A stretch of DNA of 64,000 bases from Gnetum montanum (Eukaryota > Streptophyta > Gnetopsida > Gnetales > Gnetaceae), in the NCBI GenBank assembly GCA_015680685.1, contig MNCI01013713.1, positions 1,509-65,508 of the forward strand, read 5' to 3'. Under the pieces are notes generated by a model. The model searched no databases and was not told the origin of the DNA. It saw nothing but the letters and a program-made list of their open reading frames with translations. The position numbers and the translations under genes are program-made. Shown here in pieces: positions 23,441 through 36,330 of this stretch (position 1 is its first letter; every line of letters begins with the position of its first letter).

Positions 23441-24890
23441 AAATGGCAAGACGGTAATAATCAATGCCAAGCTTGCTCTTGAATAGAAAGAGAAGCTTTT
23501 TAAGGTGGTCAATAAATGGCTAACAACCTTTGCTTTTTCATATCCTAAAATCACTTAGATTGATCCTAGGATATGCTAGCAATGCATCTATGCTAATCCT
23601 TCCATAAAGCCAAAGAGGTAGCCGTAGTTGTAGTTGAATCTCAAGTTGAAGCAGATATTCAAGGAGGAGATTGAACAACTTCTCAATGTAAGGTTCATCC
23701 ATCCCATTACGAATAGTGAGTGGGTTAGCCCACTTGTGATCATGTCAAAGAAAGGTGACAAGTAGAGGGTTTGTATTGACTTCAAGCTATTGAACATGGC
23801 AACGTATAATAAGTTCATTTTTCATTGTCATTTGTGGACTAGGTGTTGGACACTATCTTTGGTCATTTCTTCTACAAATTTTTGGATGGTTATAGTGGCT
23901 ATAACCAAATTCAAATTGCATCAAAGGATTAGGCCAAAACAACATTCACAACTCCCTAGGGGGGATTTTGCATATAGAAATATGCCTTCTGGTCCATGCA
24001 ATGCCCCTACAACCTTCCAATGTCTTGTCCTTAGCATTTTTCAATAGCAGATTGGTAGCAAGATGGAAGTCTTCATGGATGAATTCTCCACCTATGGGGC
24101 TACATTTGAGCAAGCCTGGATTATCTTGAGAAAGTGCTTAAAAGGTGTGTGGGGACTAATCTTTAGCTTAATTGGCAAAAGAACCACCTGATGGTCTAGG
24201 AGGGCATTATTTTAGGGCATAGAATCTCACAGGTAGGGATTGATGTGGGCCTAAAAAATAAAGGTAATCCAAGGAATTACCCACCAATAAAAAACTATTA
24301 AATATGTCTAGTCATTCCTTGGACACACCAGTTATGACTAGCGATTCATGGAGAATTTCTCTAAGATCGCTAAATTGTTAGTAGAGCTGAGAAAGAAAGA
24401 TGCTTTGTTCGTATGGACTAAGGAATTCAAAAGGGCATTCCAGCAATGCAAGCAGAAGCTTATAGAAACTCCGATTCTACAAGAACCTGACTTTTCTAGA
24501 CTGTTTTACATCATGAAAAATGCATTAAACTATGCCTTGGTAGCCATGCTCATGCAATTGGACAATCAAAAACGTCCATACTACATCCACTGCATGAACT
24601 GAAGCATTATGGATGCATAGCTAAACTACATCATAATAAAAAAAGAACTAATGGTAGTGGTGTATGCCTTGGAAAAATTTAGGGACTATGTGCTTGGGTA
24701 TAAGGTATTTATGCACACATAGACCATAGTGTAATTCACTTTCTAATGAACAATCCAATAGTGAGCCCCTGTGTCATACAATGGCTTGTGATCTTGCAAG
24801 AGTTCGATTCATGATAGTAGATCGAAACGGAACCAAGAGTGTGGTTGCTGACCACTTGTCTTAGTTGTAATGGGATAATAAAGAGGAGGA
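23441..24890 (+). pseudogene. decayed RT and RNase H of element F
   Basis: Blocks visible: FKEEIEQLLNVRFIHPITNS, WVSPLVIMSKKGDK, RVCIDFKLLNMATY, YRNMPSGPCNAPTTFQCLVL and the catalytic motif VFMDEFSTYGATF, in which the second Asp is Glu. RNase H reads ILQEPDFSRLFYIMKNALNY (Asp to Asn at DASN) and ELMVVVYALEKFRDYVLGYK. Frameshifts are more frequent than in G or J. The altered RT and RNase H active sites make it non-functional. Confidence 0.82.
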
Positions 24891-26240
24891 GATTCCACTT
24901 TTTGATTAGTTTCTTGATGAACTCCTCTTTACTAGTGTGCTAAATGAACAAGTGCCCAATGAAACTACATAGTACAATAACATCCTCACTTATCTTCTCA
25001 CTTAGGAGATGCCACAAGAGTTAGACCATAGGAAGAAATAATAGTTTCTTCATCAAGTCAAATGCTTATGGAGATCAACAGATATCTTTATAAGGTGTGG
25101 ACTGATGGCCTAGCTCATTGGTGTGTCCCTCATGCTAATCAACTATGTGTTCTCCAAGACACTCACGATAGTTCTTTTGGGGGCCACTATGCTAGGTGAC
25201 ACACAATCATTAAGATTCTGATGGTAGGGTATTATTGGCCAACACTTTTCAAGGATACTCACCAATTCATCCATGTTGTCAATGCAATGGTAGAATGATC
25301 ACTCAAATCGAGGAACCTCAGCAGTGGATCCAACCAATGAAATCCTTAAACATTTGGGGCAATGATTTCATGGGTCCCATCACACCCATGTCAAATGAAA
25401 AAAGCATACATCATGGTCACTGTTGAATGTTGTACGAAATGGGTAGAAGCATCAACCATCACTAACTATACATCTACTACAGTTTCTTAATTTGTACAAC
25501 AGAATTTTGTAAATAGGTTTGGGATGCCATGTGCACTAATTTTTGATAATGGTACTTACTTTACAGGTACCACCAAAAACTCATGTAATGCTTAAGGGTA
25601 GAACATAAATGAACAACACCTTACCATCCCCAAGCCAAAGGTCAAGCCAAGGTAACAAATAGGGAGATCACTAAAATATTAACAAGAATAATTAGCAAAT
25701 ATAGAAGATACTGAAGCACAAAACTTAATGATGCCCTCTAGGCCTACCGCTTCACATGGAAACTTCCTATAGGCTATTTTCCCTATGAGCTAGTGTATAG
25801 AAAATTGCCAACTCTACCTATTCAATCTAAACTCTATACACTTTCAATAGCTTGTGACCTTAACCTTGACCTTAGACTAGCACAAAAAGAAAGACTGATT
25901 AACATTAATATGCTAGATGAGAACCAATTAGTGGCCTTGTCCTTGAATGAAGTGCACAAAGCATTCAACAAAAAATGCCATGAACTCAAAATAAAGAAAG
26001 TAAAATTTCAACAAGGAGACAAGCTCTTTAGTAAAACCTCACACATGTACCTCAAAATACTAAGTTCCAAACATTATAAAAAGGGCCTTATATCATTTAT
26101 GAAACCTTTCCCTTTGGGGCCATGTTAATCTACAAACCTAACAGCCCAAACGAGAAATAGTTGGTCAACATGCAATAATTAAAACCTTTCCATGAACCCA
26201 AATGAGCTAGTACTAGCAACACTTCATTAAATAGACACCC
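24891..26240 (+). pseudogene. decayed integrase of element F
   Basis: Readable pieces are YYWPTLFKDTHQFIH with a remaining CCQCNGRMITQIE (zinc-domain Cys pair), IWGNDFMGPITPMSNEK (core Asp kept), LIFDNGTYFTGT, and the C-terminal stretch YRKLPTLPIQSKLYTLSIAC (25793-26128). Frameshifts separate the blocks. Same order as in C and G. Confidence 0.8.
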
Positions 26241-28200
26241 ATGCTCCATTTTTTGAATCTCCTCCTTTTAACTCAATCAAGGAAATTATGGCCATCCATG
26301 TTAACCAATCAAATGGCTCCTCAGGTTTTATACACTTTATTTTACACACTTTTATTTTTTATACATTTTTTTTACACCATTTTTTATTTTACAACATTGT
26401 TAGTAAATTTTATCTTTCATACATATTTTACAATTTTTTTTATATTTTACTTTAATTTGGTGTGTGATTTTTCATATGCTTTTTAATAAATTACCTTATT
26501 TTTCTTTATTGCCAACAAGACATAGTGATGCTATACTTGTTGTTAATGATGGTTTGCACTTAATGATTTTGATTGTTGATGTTTGGTTTCTCTCTTTGAA
26601 TTTTGATATTAATAACTAAGAAAAAGTTTATTTTTCATGGAATAGGTAGTGGGTCCATGACATCTACCCATCCACAACATTCTATGGTCTTCCTTGTTTT
26701 GGAAATGTCAAGTTCCTTTCCTTAATGAAACTTTAATGAACTTGTGACCTTGGTAGTTTTCAAACTTGGGATAGATGAAATGGATTAATAAGGATGTGAC
26801 TTTAAGAGGACTCAATGCTCTTTGTACTTTTCTACTCTCTTGAGTACATGAGTGTTTTCATGAATTTCTTATTATTTCGCTGTTGACCAATAATAGGAAG
26901 TTAAGTCTTTGCATGGTATGGTTCCCATCCAGAAATTCATAAAAACATAAAATTCAAAAAAAAAAAAACAAAAAAAACGATGGAAATTCAAAGCACACCC
27001 CTTAGACAAAATAACAAGCTACAAGAACTAGTTATGGGACTAGAAAGACATGTTACCTATGCCTGAAGGCCCCTTCTAACTAAGGCCCTTTCTCACTTTT
27101 TGCTTCTCTTTTCTTCTTAATAAGGAACGGTAATTGATGCAAAGTCACTGAAAGTAGTTGGTTTTGATCTGGACTAAGCAAAAATTTTATCAAGTTATTT
27201 AACCATAAAATCCACAAGGTACTTCATGTGTCCATGATTCGGAACCCCATTCCATCTTCTTTTGCATCCACCAATGCTTCCTATTTTTCACCTCACTATT
27301 AGTTTTCCATGTCTTGTTTAATGTCTTAGTTTGATGTGTTAAAATTCTTAGGTAGATTCTTCTAGATTAGGTCCTTAACCTTCCATAACCAATAATCAAC
27401 TATGGGGCCCTTGAACTCCTTGGTTTGAGGACATGCAAGGGCAAGAAATGGCATGACCTTGCTATGGGGAGAATCCACTTGCATTTTCCTTGGTTGGGCT
27501 AGTTAAGTTTCTTATCCTTAAGCATTCATGTAATTAAATATTCCATATTTTCAATTGGTTGCATCCAATTGGTTTGCTCCTTTGGCATTTTTCTAGCAAA
27601 ATCTCATTATCCAATTTTGTGAACATCTAAGAACTCTTCAAGTATTTCATCATGTTCACAGCTTTTCTAGCTCTTTGAGGATCCTAATTTCACTTTAAAA
27701 CTCCTTGTATTTTTTGAATTTTTAAATGTGAAAAATTTTCTCTATAGGATCCATCAACAAAACAAAGAAGACACATAGATAAGACCCCATTGATAGGAGC
27801 CCATTAATGCAAGGTAAAAGGTCTATATATATGCATTGGCCCTTAGTAATTTTTCACATTTGCTCATAAACAAGGGAAGAGTTTTTGAATTTTTCAAAGC
27901 CCAAAAGTTTCCAACAGCCATAACATCCAAACCATTTGTCTAATTCAAACCATTCTTTAGTCCTACACCTACAAGTAAGCTCTTTATCATGGGGACCACA
28001 AATATTTGGTTTTTATGGAATTTTTCTAGAAATTTCTCTAACTCCCACAAAGGTTTGACTAAGAAACTAACATTAAAACATTAATTTATGAGAGTTAAAT
28101 CCCTCCAACAAACTTTGGTGACATTATAAATGAAATTATGTTAAATAAATATTAAAATAACCAATCTACCATGGTCATAACTTAGTCAAAGTGTAACTAC
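26241..28200 (+). other. non-coding region after pol in element F
   Basis: AT-rich sequence homologous at first to the C 3' UTR (T-rich tract 26330-26480; A-rich tract near 26960; AGTTTTCCATGTCTTG near 27302). Beyond about 27500 it has no counterpart elsewhere in the window. I see no gene in it. Confidence 0.6.
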
Positions 28201-31150
28201 CTAATGAGACAAGGTACTTAAATGATATAAATTATATATTATATGCTAATCGTTGGTTATGTTGTCACCACAAATGATACCTAAGGGAAAGCACACATAA
28301 GAAGAAGGGCCATCCCAACCAAGGAACAAATGATTGAGAATAGGAAGGGGCTAAGAAAGAGCCTAGGAGTAAGTAGTAGAAACCCATGCAATAGGACCTC
28401 TTTGAAAGGAGCTTGAAGTGGAATTTGTTAGGTAGTTTCTTGAAGAAGTGGATGCAACTAAATAACCACACCGAGATGAGGCACTAAGACCAAGGCCAAG
28501 CCTTGAGGTCACCCTGATGGATGCTTGCCTTAATCAAATCAAATCTAACAAGGTCCAAAAATCTATGCTCCAAGAGTTAAACTTTGGATCTCTTTTGTAG
28601 TTTGCTCCTCCATAAGTCAAGACACAATTGTAGAACTCTCCCATGTGGCCCATCATCACTTCTAGTGGGGAGTGGTACATGGGAGAAACCTACCTCTTCT
28701 AGAACAATAGGTAGGCCAATTTAATGGTCAAAATTAAGGACATTTTTATGTCCTAATTGGTGAAAGTAATTTCAAAGGCCCTTGGGTTACCTAAGATTGG
28801 GGTCACTCTTGCTAAAATTCCAATGTAGGTAGATCCTAACGTCAAGAAAGAATGGATGCAGTGGTGCTATGGCATTGACCGCAAGGAGTTTGATGTACTT
28901 ACCACAGTAGAATCCAACAATTAGGCCAAGCAAAGTCACAACCTTCTCTGCCCATGTGTGTGCTGCTCTAAGTGGAAGATTCCCAAACAACCTTCCATAG
29001 TTGATCTATCTTGAGATAGAGAAGAGATTCAAGAAGAACAAACGTGGAAGGAAAGCACTCCCCTTTCTATGCCTCATCAAAAAATTATGAAAGATGGGAG
29101 GCATAGCATGCTACATAAAAGACATAATCTAACATATTCCAACCACCTCTTGGATAGAATTAATGAAGGACAAAGTGCCTACAAAAGTGATCCAAGAAGA
29201 GGAGTATCAAACACCACCTCCACCACTCACTCATAAAACAATGTCAAATACCTGTGTTGCCATTGAGCACATGCATGAACTCCAAGAGTAGCTCTTGTAA
29301 TAACAATAATAGTAAGTAGTAATGAGTGGTGGTGATCCATTTGTATATAGACCAACAATGAGCCACCTCAATGAAGTGGCTTGAACCATTAGTTAAATGG
29401 AAGATGGGACATCAATTTTCTTAGTCCAACAAATGCAGGTACCCACAAGGTCAAATCCAAGTACTTGAGAGTTAACGGTGTCCCTATTACAACAACAATA
29501 ATTCCCAGACATCTCTGGGAATGTCACTACCTTTTCGGTGCATTTGAAGAAGGATGAGGGGGTAATTATCCTTGTGATGCAACACCATGGGTAGGAGACA
29601 GTGGTCAAAGTGGTTGTTGACAAGGTTGCCAAAGCACTTGATATACTTGTGGAATTTGTAGTAGATTTTTTTATAATCAGAGATGTGTAGAAATTTGCAG
29701 AAACCGTTAGTAGTTGATTAAGTGCAGCATAGCATGAGGAATTGTTGGACCAACTAGTGGGAACTAGGCATCCAATTTCAGATGTCTTTGACCTTCCAGA
29801 TACCATCACTGCAACCTAGTCAAAGTTGCTAGAAGTAAGGAGCAACTACATCATAATGAAGGGGAAACCTAAAACAACCAAATTCGAAAACCAACGCTTG
29901 GTTGTGAAAGTTGTCAATTTGAGAGCTCATCTTGTTGATCCCAAATTGCTCAACTAGACAATCACAAGAGATGAAGCTTTTAAATAACTTCAGAACAAAC
30001 TCAAAAAGGTTTAGAATGCTAAGTAGATAATGATCTTTGACCAACCCTTGGCTAATGCCATGATGTATAACATTTAGAAGGACTTGGTTCAAACTCACTG
30101 TGAGAATGAGATCTTAGATAAAAAAATCATTTCCTACGAAATGTTGATGCAAAAAAGCAATAAATGTCAGAATTTATCCATCAATAGTAAGAGCATCTAG
30201 CCAAGGTGAATGTAGAATTAAGGAGATTAGCAGTAGAAAATAGAAACCTCCCCATGAAAGAAGTCTATGCCTTACACTAAAAATCTACAATTGAGATTTC
30301 CGCTTAGAAGAATGAGGTCCTAAAGTTTGAGATAGTGAAGAATTACTACAGGGACCAAGTGGGATTGCAAAAAGAAATCAATGAGAAGGAAATCCAATTA
30401 GCAAAGGTAAAAGTTAATGATGCTTTCCAACTCCAACAAGGCGGTGACATGTGGTAGCCTATCTTTGATGGGCTAAACACATACAACAAAGCTGAAATTT
30501 TCCTAATAGAGTTGCAAATTAAGGAGATGACTGAGTATATAGAGCTTGCTAATCTTTGCTATGCAAACCTAGAAATGCTAACTACTAGAAGGTTGTGGTT
30601 AGAATTGGGAAAATAAGTGGCTAGCTTGTACTTATTGTACAAGGAAAATTTCAAGCACCATAAGGAGACCAAGAAAAAGCTTGAAACAGCAAACATGAAA
30701 CTCAAGGGTCTTAGGGCAAAGTTCACCAATCAAAGATCAACTATTGAGAACCTGGCAAAAAAGATGAATGACTACTAAGAATTGTATAATGCACTTAGAG
30801 AGTTTGACATTGAGTGTAAATAGTTTACTACCTGGTTCATGAATGTGAAGGAGCTATTTCCTATAATGCCATGTCCATGGGGTATTTCCATTCCAGCCCA
30901 CATTGGTGATGTACCATGGACCATCAATGATCCTTGAAGTAAGGAGGAGAAGATGAATGCACTATTAGACACGTTCTATATTTTGCCAAAAGTTGCAACT
31001 ACCACCGAACAACCACAATAGCCACCTCAACCACTACATGCACCCGAATTTGGAGAAGGTCCTTCGAAGCCTCAGGATCCTTCATCACCTAGGACTGTTT
31101 GAACTTCTTCATTGTCTTCACATCATTCAAGGAGTTGTATTTGTCAATTT
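28201..31150 (+). pseudogene. decayed extra ORF(s) downstream of pol in element F
   Basis: Plus-strand sequence that reads as protein once its many TAG/TAA stops are passed. An N-terminal part near 28510-28980 contains SMLQELNFGSLL, then VKVISKALGLPKIGVTLAKI and NVKKEWMQWCYGIDRKEFDV. A C-terminal part near 30190-30930 is strongly coiled-coil-like (LAKVNVELRRLAVENRNLPM; KKKLETANMKLKGLRAKFTN), and the end is Pro/Gln-rich (EQPQ, PPQPLHAPEFGEGP). It lies between integrase and the polypurine tract, where Athila/Tat elements often carry an additional ORF. G, J, C and D lack it. Function unknown; I do not recognise the family with confidence. Confidence 0.55.
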
Positions 31151-31327
31151 TGTGCTAGTGTTTAATTTTTTTTTCTTGAACACCAAATTTTATAATGATT
31201 GTAAAACCATGCACTTGCGCACTCAGTTTTTATTGTGTTTTTTATGTCTGTAGTTAGTTAATAATTCCATACCTTTTCAAATTTTGTAAAGAACTTGAGG
31301 ATGAGTTTTTATTCGGTCATGGGGGTA

Positions 31328-32082
31328 TGATGATTTGCATAGTTGGGTTGCACCTCATCGACGTGATCCCGTTGATGTAGGGTCTGACCCATTGACATGT
31401 ACTCATCGACAAGGCACCTTGTTTCTACCTATAAATGTGTGCCTACCTACTGCATTTATGGTAATCTTTTCATAGTTATAGAAAAGAACTTGTAGTTTTT
31501 CCATTTGAGAGAGAATATTTTCTGAGTGACCATAGTAGGAGTCAAAAGAGTACAAATCTTTATTCAAGCACTGATGTACTTGAGCATCTTGGTGTGAATG
31601 ACAATAAAGACAAGCTTTCTTGATCAAACCTTGTAGCACTTGGATTAGATTAATTGTTTCCTTAAGCATTTAATATTCAAGAAATTTACTTTAATGTTTT
31701 TAATTAATTAATTAATGTTGATTTAATAGCACACATAAGTACGACAACTTCAAGCATACGCTTAGCACTTGGTAATCCCAGTAACACTTAACGTATATAA
31801 TGTGTTCAAGATATGTATGACAAGTGGGAACAGATGCTTATGTTAGAATTAGTTAAGTGTTAATTAGTTATTAGATTAGTTAAGTAATTAATTACTTTAT
31901 TCTTTATTCTTGTTCATTAGGAAACTTAATTTATAAAAGATAAAAATGATAAAAATCGTATACCTTAGTTACACTTAACCATACCCTTAAACTTCACAAG
32001 TGGAACTAGAAAGAAAATAATTGCAATAGTTAGTTTCACCTCCTAGAACTAGTGTACTTAGAAACCTAAAGTCTTTGGAATT
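31328..32082 (+). repeat. 3' LTR of element F, first 755 bp
   Basis: Preceded by the polypurine tract TCATGGGGGTA, it starts TGATGATTTGCATAG and has a TATA box (CTATAAATG, about 31430-31438) and AATAAAGACAAG near 31603. It is broken at GAATT (32078-32082) by element G and continues at 41889-41956 to TTGCTCATCA. Confidence 0.87.
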
Positions 32083-32864
32083 TGATGAGCCGTGATATCA
32101 TGTACGCGATATCACATCTTGCCTCATCTTCTATAAATAAGAGGTGGCACCCTTTGTTCAAGGGTAGTAAGAGTTAGACCCTTAGCCAGATTCTTGCAGT
32201 TTAGTCATTCCAAAGTTAGAATAATTTCTGTGTGCCCATAGTAGGAGTCATAGAGTGAACGGATCTTTATTCGAGCAATTTGTACTTGAGCACACATTTG
32301 TGTACGAAAATAAAGATGAACTTTATGATAAACCTTGTAGCATACAGACTAAGCTAATTAGTAATTAATTATTGTTGAATGTTTAATGCTTTCCTAGTTA
32401 ATTAATTTCTCTCTCAACCTTTGACCCTCTTAGTTAAGTGTACTCAGTATGACCGCTTCGAGCATGCGTGTAGCGCTTGGTAGACTAGTAACGATTAGCA
32501 TTTGGTAATCCCAGTAGTGTTGCACTAGTTTAGGACGTGGATGGCAAGTGGGAATGGATACTGGTGTTAGGAACAATTAGAAACTAGTTAATGAATAGTT
32601 AAGATAAATTAGCCACTTAGTTCTCTCTCCCTTTCCTTTATTAGCAGAAGACATAAAAAGATAAAAAGCTATAAAAATCATATACCTGAAGCTTACTTAA
32701 CCATAAAACCATGACGATACAAGTAAGTTTGGGAAGACAACGATTGATTAACCCCAAGTGTTCCATAAAGGCACGTAAGCACTTAGTCCTTGGAGTTCGA
32801 CCAAATCAGACATGAAACACTCATATTCGTATGGTTGAGTGTAGGGGTACCTCGCCACTCATCA
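32083..32864 (+). repeat. 5' LTR of element G (782 bp)
   Basis: TGATGAG...CTCATCA. The U3 has a GATATC-centred imperfect palindrome just upstream of TATAAATA (32132-32139). An AATAAAGATG signal lies near 32310. It would have driven and terminated the element transcript. Confidence 0.9.
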
Positions 32865-32883
32865 TTGGTGTTGTTGTCGAGGA
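32865..32883 (+). other. primer-binding site of element G
   Basis: TTGGTGTTGTTGTCGAGGA directly follows the LTR. It is a tRNA-Asp-type site with most CpG-derived positions changed to T or A. Confidence 0.78.
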
Positions 32884-33008
32884 CTTGGTTTTTTGTGCGC
32901 TACGTAGAACATAGGAAATCATTCATATCATTGGAACGCTAGAACGAACCCTTAGGGTTAATCAAAGAAAGATAAGACACTGGTACATTGCACACCGACA
33001 AGACAAAA

Positions 33009-35520
33009 ATCTCTTCTTCTTCGCATAAGAGCACTTCATCGCCTAGGACTAACACAAGAGACAGTCGGCGGCATAATACACGTAACCAAGATCCATCAAT
33101 TCCTTAGTAGTTTCATGTGGTATATACTCATCACGATGAGTATGTATCCAATTTCACCTTTATTCTCCACCAAGATGAACAACTGTGTTGGAGAGACTTG
33201 GAGGGTAACATAGTATTGACTCCAAACCGATCAGTCCTCAACATGCTCCTTCATGCTCTCACATGAATAGGCATGTCACTTTTATATGCGGAATACATAT
33301 CATGCAATCATGACATAAGGGACTATCATCTCACAGAACTGCAACGTCAAAGGGACTTGCAATAGGAGAGATACCATATATTCTTGAAGGGTAAATGGCG
33401 CCATAACGCCTTGCACATCTTGAGTGAAATTGAGGGAGGTGAACATGCTTCAATAGGTTCCCCACCAAACGATGTTCCGCCTCCTAACGATGGTCAAGAT
33501 GTGGTGTATCAGAACCTCCACTCCACGGTTCACAACCTAAGTTCTAATACCCATGAACACGAAGTGTTCAATGAGGAACACGAACACATGATAAGAATGG
33601 ACGTTCTAATCATGATTATGATCGAGGTCGAGACCACCAAAGAGAAGGTAGAAAATATTGTCATGGTGATGGTTCTCTTTCTTCTTCAACTTCATCGTCA
33701 CCTTCATCCTCTCCTTTAGTGTCCAAATGCAGTCATAGAAAAACCAATCGTGAGGATAAAGGAAAACAGAGTGAAAAACATTAACGAGACAGTCGAGAAC
33801 GAGGATGAGGGCACTCTAAGGAATCAAGGCATAGAAGAAGGGAGAGTAGGGAACCAATTAGGCACCATAGATGCTATGAACGAGATGATCATGAAGAACC
33901 CCTACTCACAATGAGAAGCATGCTAGATATAACGAAGGACATAAGAGTTCCAACAAGGCACCAAAAGGATAGTAGGATCAAGAGGCTAGACATGAATAAT
34001 ATCCCATGATTTGAAAGGGGATACAACGCTGATCCTAAAAATAATTTACAAGCATTCCATGATGCATGTGCCTTGCAAAACATAGAAAACGAATGGAAAA
34101 AATTGAAATTGTTCCCAAGGATACTAGTGAAAGAAGCTAAAAGCTGGTACCAATCCTTAGAACTAGAATCCATTTGGAGGTGGAGTACAATGTTAGAACT
34201 ATTCAATGATAAGTACCAAATGTACTTCCAAGTGTCTAACCTATGAAAGCAAATCCAAGGATGGAAGCAAGGAAATCATGAACCCTTGGATGTTGCCATG
34301 GACCACTATTATGCACTGTTAAATCATTGCCCTGGCCATGGTTATTCGCAGTGGGATCAACTACGCCATCTCGTGGATGGACTTAGCCATGAAACAAGGA
34401 GAACCCTTGCAACGTATGCCCAAGGAAGATTATCAAAGCTTAGGTCTCATCAAATTCATAGATTTCTAGAGCAAGTAGCCAAAGAAGAAGGTGAGCTACG
34501 AAAGAGGGAAAGTGTGGAAGAGTACAACCAAGATCCTTCCCTCCGAAAAAGGAGAGTGAGATTTTGTGAGGAAGAAGAAGAGTCACCACTCGAAAAGATG
34601 GTGAATAGGAAAACTTTGTCACTCCAAAATTTAACAACAGAAGTATCGGCAAAGGTAGACCAAATGTGGGACTCCTTGGATAGTAGGTTCAAAACTATTC
34701 TTAAAATTGTAGAGGAGTTTAGGGAGCGAGGTAGTGACCATGACAAAAAGAAAAAGAGAGAAGTGGACAATGCACGTAACAAGGGTAAGGGAAAAATGGC
34801 CATCACAAAAGAGGTTGTGGATTTAGATACAGATAATGATGGTGGATGTGAGATATGCCAATACGACCATCCTAAGGGATGTTTCCCAGTGATCTCACAT
34901 CTACAGGAGTCTGTGGTGTATGCACTCAACCCATAACTTAATAAACGACAAGCACCCCGACGATTACCTTATCCCTAAGGTAACCCTAGAAAGTTCCACC
35001 AACATTCAACATATTATCCAAGTGGAACTCCTCCATAACCCATTGAGCAACATCAACAGTGGAAATACCCATAGTCATGGGGGATGACACCACCAAGGCA
35101 ACAATACCCCTACTGGCAACTGGACCCATATGGCTACTACGTGCAGCACCCGATCTCTCCACGTGACTCTGTTAGTCACGTTAGACCACAACATCACTAC
35201 CAAGCTTGTGAGCATTATAGAACTCCTTCTCCTAGGGGAGATAACCCACAAACATACCATCCTCCAAATCCATTCGCAACTCTCACACTAATAGCTCCAT
35301 TACCACCTGCTCTAGCAATGCAAGGGGAACTCCCTACTCAACTGCAGCAACATAATGCCACGAGGGTTTTGAATCTTCAGCTTGCTATTGGTACTAACAA
35401 CATTACGAAGAAAAGACCTTTCTTTAAAACCAACAGTCCAACCAAGCCCTCACAATCACAAGCGGTTGAACCTCTGAACTCCTCTCCATCAAATAAGGCT
35501 TCAGAGCTCCTTTCAAATCA
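33009..35520 (+). pseudogene. decayed gag of element G
   Basis: Comparison with D places the start at 33009-33011, where ATG has become ATC (then TCTTCTTCTTCG). Blocks follow: NFTFILHQDEQLCWRDLEGN, the acidic/Arg-rich region, the capsid core about 33955-34140, and an open stretch 34286-34936. The open stretch is 216 codons, with SHETRRTLATYAQGRLSKLR, a Glu/Arg-rich segment and the knuckle CEICQYDHPKGCF near its end. The linker PPRQQYPYWQLDPYGYYVQH (35084-) and NSTHTVMLTHVVTN lead into protease. Loss of the start codon plus stops makes it non-coding. Confidence 0.85.
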
Positions 35521-36330
35521 AAAACTAAACTCAACACATACGGTTATGTTAACACATGTTGTTACTAACTAGATTAAGGTTGGCCACCTTCACAAGAAAT
35601 TCTTTGATCCTGGAAGCCCCCTAATCTATCTCCAAATCACTAGGAATGAGCCATGCAAAGCTCTTCTGGACTTAGGGTTCTGAGTCAACTTAATATCACA
35701 AGAGATGTACAAAGCCTAGAACCTGCCTCCATTAAAGAAGAGCAATATTCGCTTAGAGCTAGCCAACTAGTCCATCACTATCCCCTTGGAACTAGTGGAG
35801 AACATTGTTACCACTGTGTGTGGGTGGTCATACCCAGCTAATTTCCTAGTGATACGAGTAAACAATGCTAAAGGGGACTTCCCAATAATAATGGGAAGGG
35901 CATGGCTAAGTACTATAGATGCATGCCTAGGAATCCGTGATCTTTCCTTGGAAATATCCAAGAAGAATACTTTTGGAAAGATTGAGGAGAAGAAGCTTCC
36001 ATGCATCGCATACAGTGATACAGGGTGCAATTGTGTGCAAAGATCATGGGTTATGCAAAGTTTAGCATTCCTTGCATGCAACTGGTGTGCACAAGACATT
36101 AATATACAAAAGTGTCTGTATGCAGCAGCCACATGGCAAGAAAACACCAAGTGGCTGATGGTTGATCAAGAAAGCAACTTACTAATGTGCATGGAACTAA
36201 CTAAGGGAGTAACTAGTGCTTACATCGAAAGCATGGATACACTAGAGCAAGTATGCTACCAACTTCCAAGCCTTAACCATGAAAACATCAACTGGGGGTT
36301 GAAAATTCCTAAAAAATTTAAATAAGAGCC
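35521..36330 (+). pseudogene. decayed aspartic protease of element G
   Basis: Blocks are KVGHLHKKFFDPGSPLIYLQ and CKALLDLGF followed by a stop (TGA near 35680), within the active-site loop. The 179-codon open stretch 35786-36325 then carries VENIVTTVCGWSYPANFLVI, DFPIIMGRAWLSTIDACLGI and QESNLLMCMELTKGVTSAY. The catalytic Asp and Gly are retained, but the stop directly after them separates the halves. Confidence 0.83.

Larger units (their letters stand above)
23441..32082 (+). mobile_element. 5'-truncated LTR retrotransposon F
   Basis: It starts abruptly inside RT (VIINAKLALE), so its 5' LTR, gag and protease are absent. It continues through RNase H, integrase, a long region after pol, the polypurine tract and its 3' LTR. 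That LTR is split by element G at 32082 and finishes at 41889-41956. The abrupt start coincides with the right border of the duplicated block, which suggests that position is a rearrangement junction. Confidence 0.84.

Noticed and set aside
29393-30098. Minus-strand frames of 138 and 89 codons in the F extra region
   Set aside because: They are antisense to the coiled-coil-type plus-strand reading and show no domain. The plus strand matches the direction of element F.
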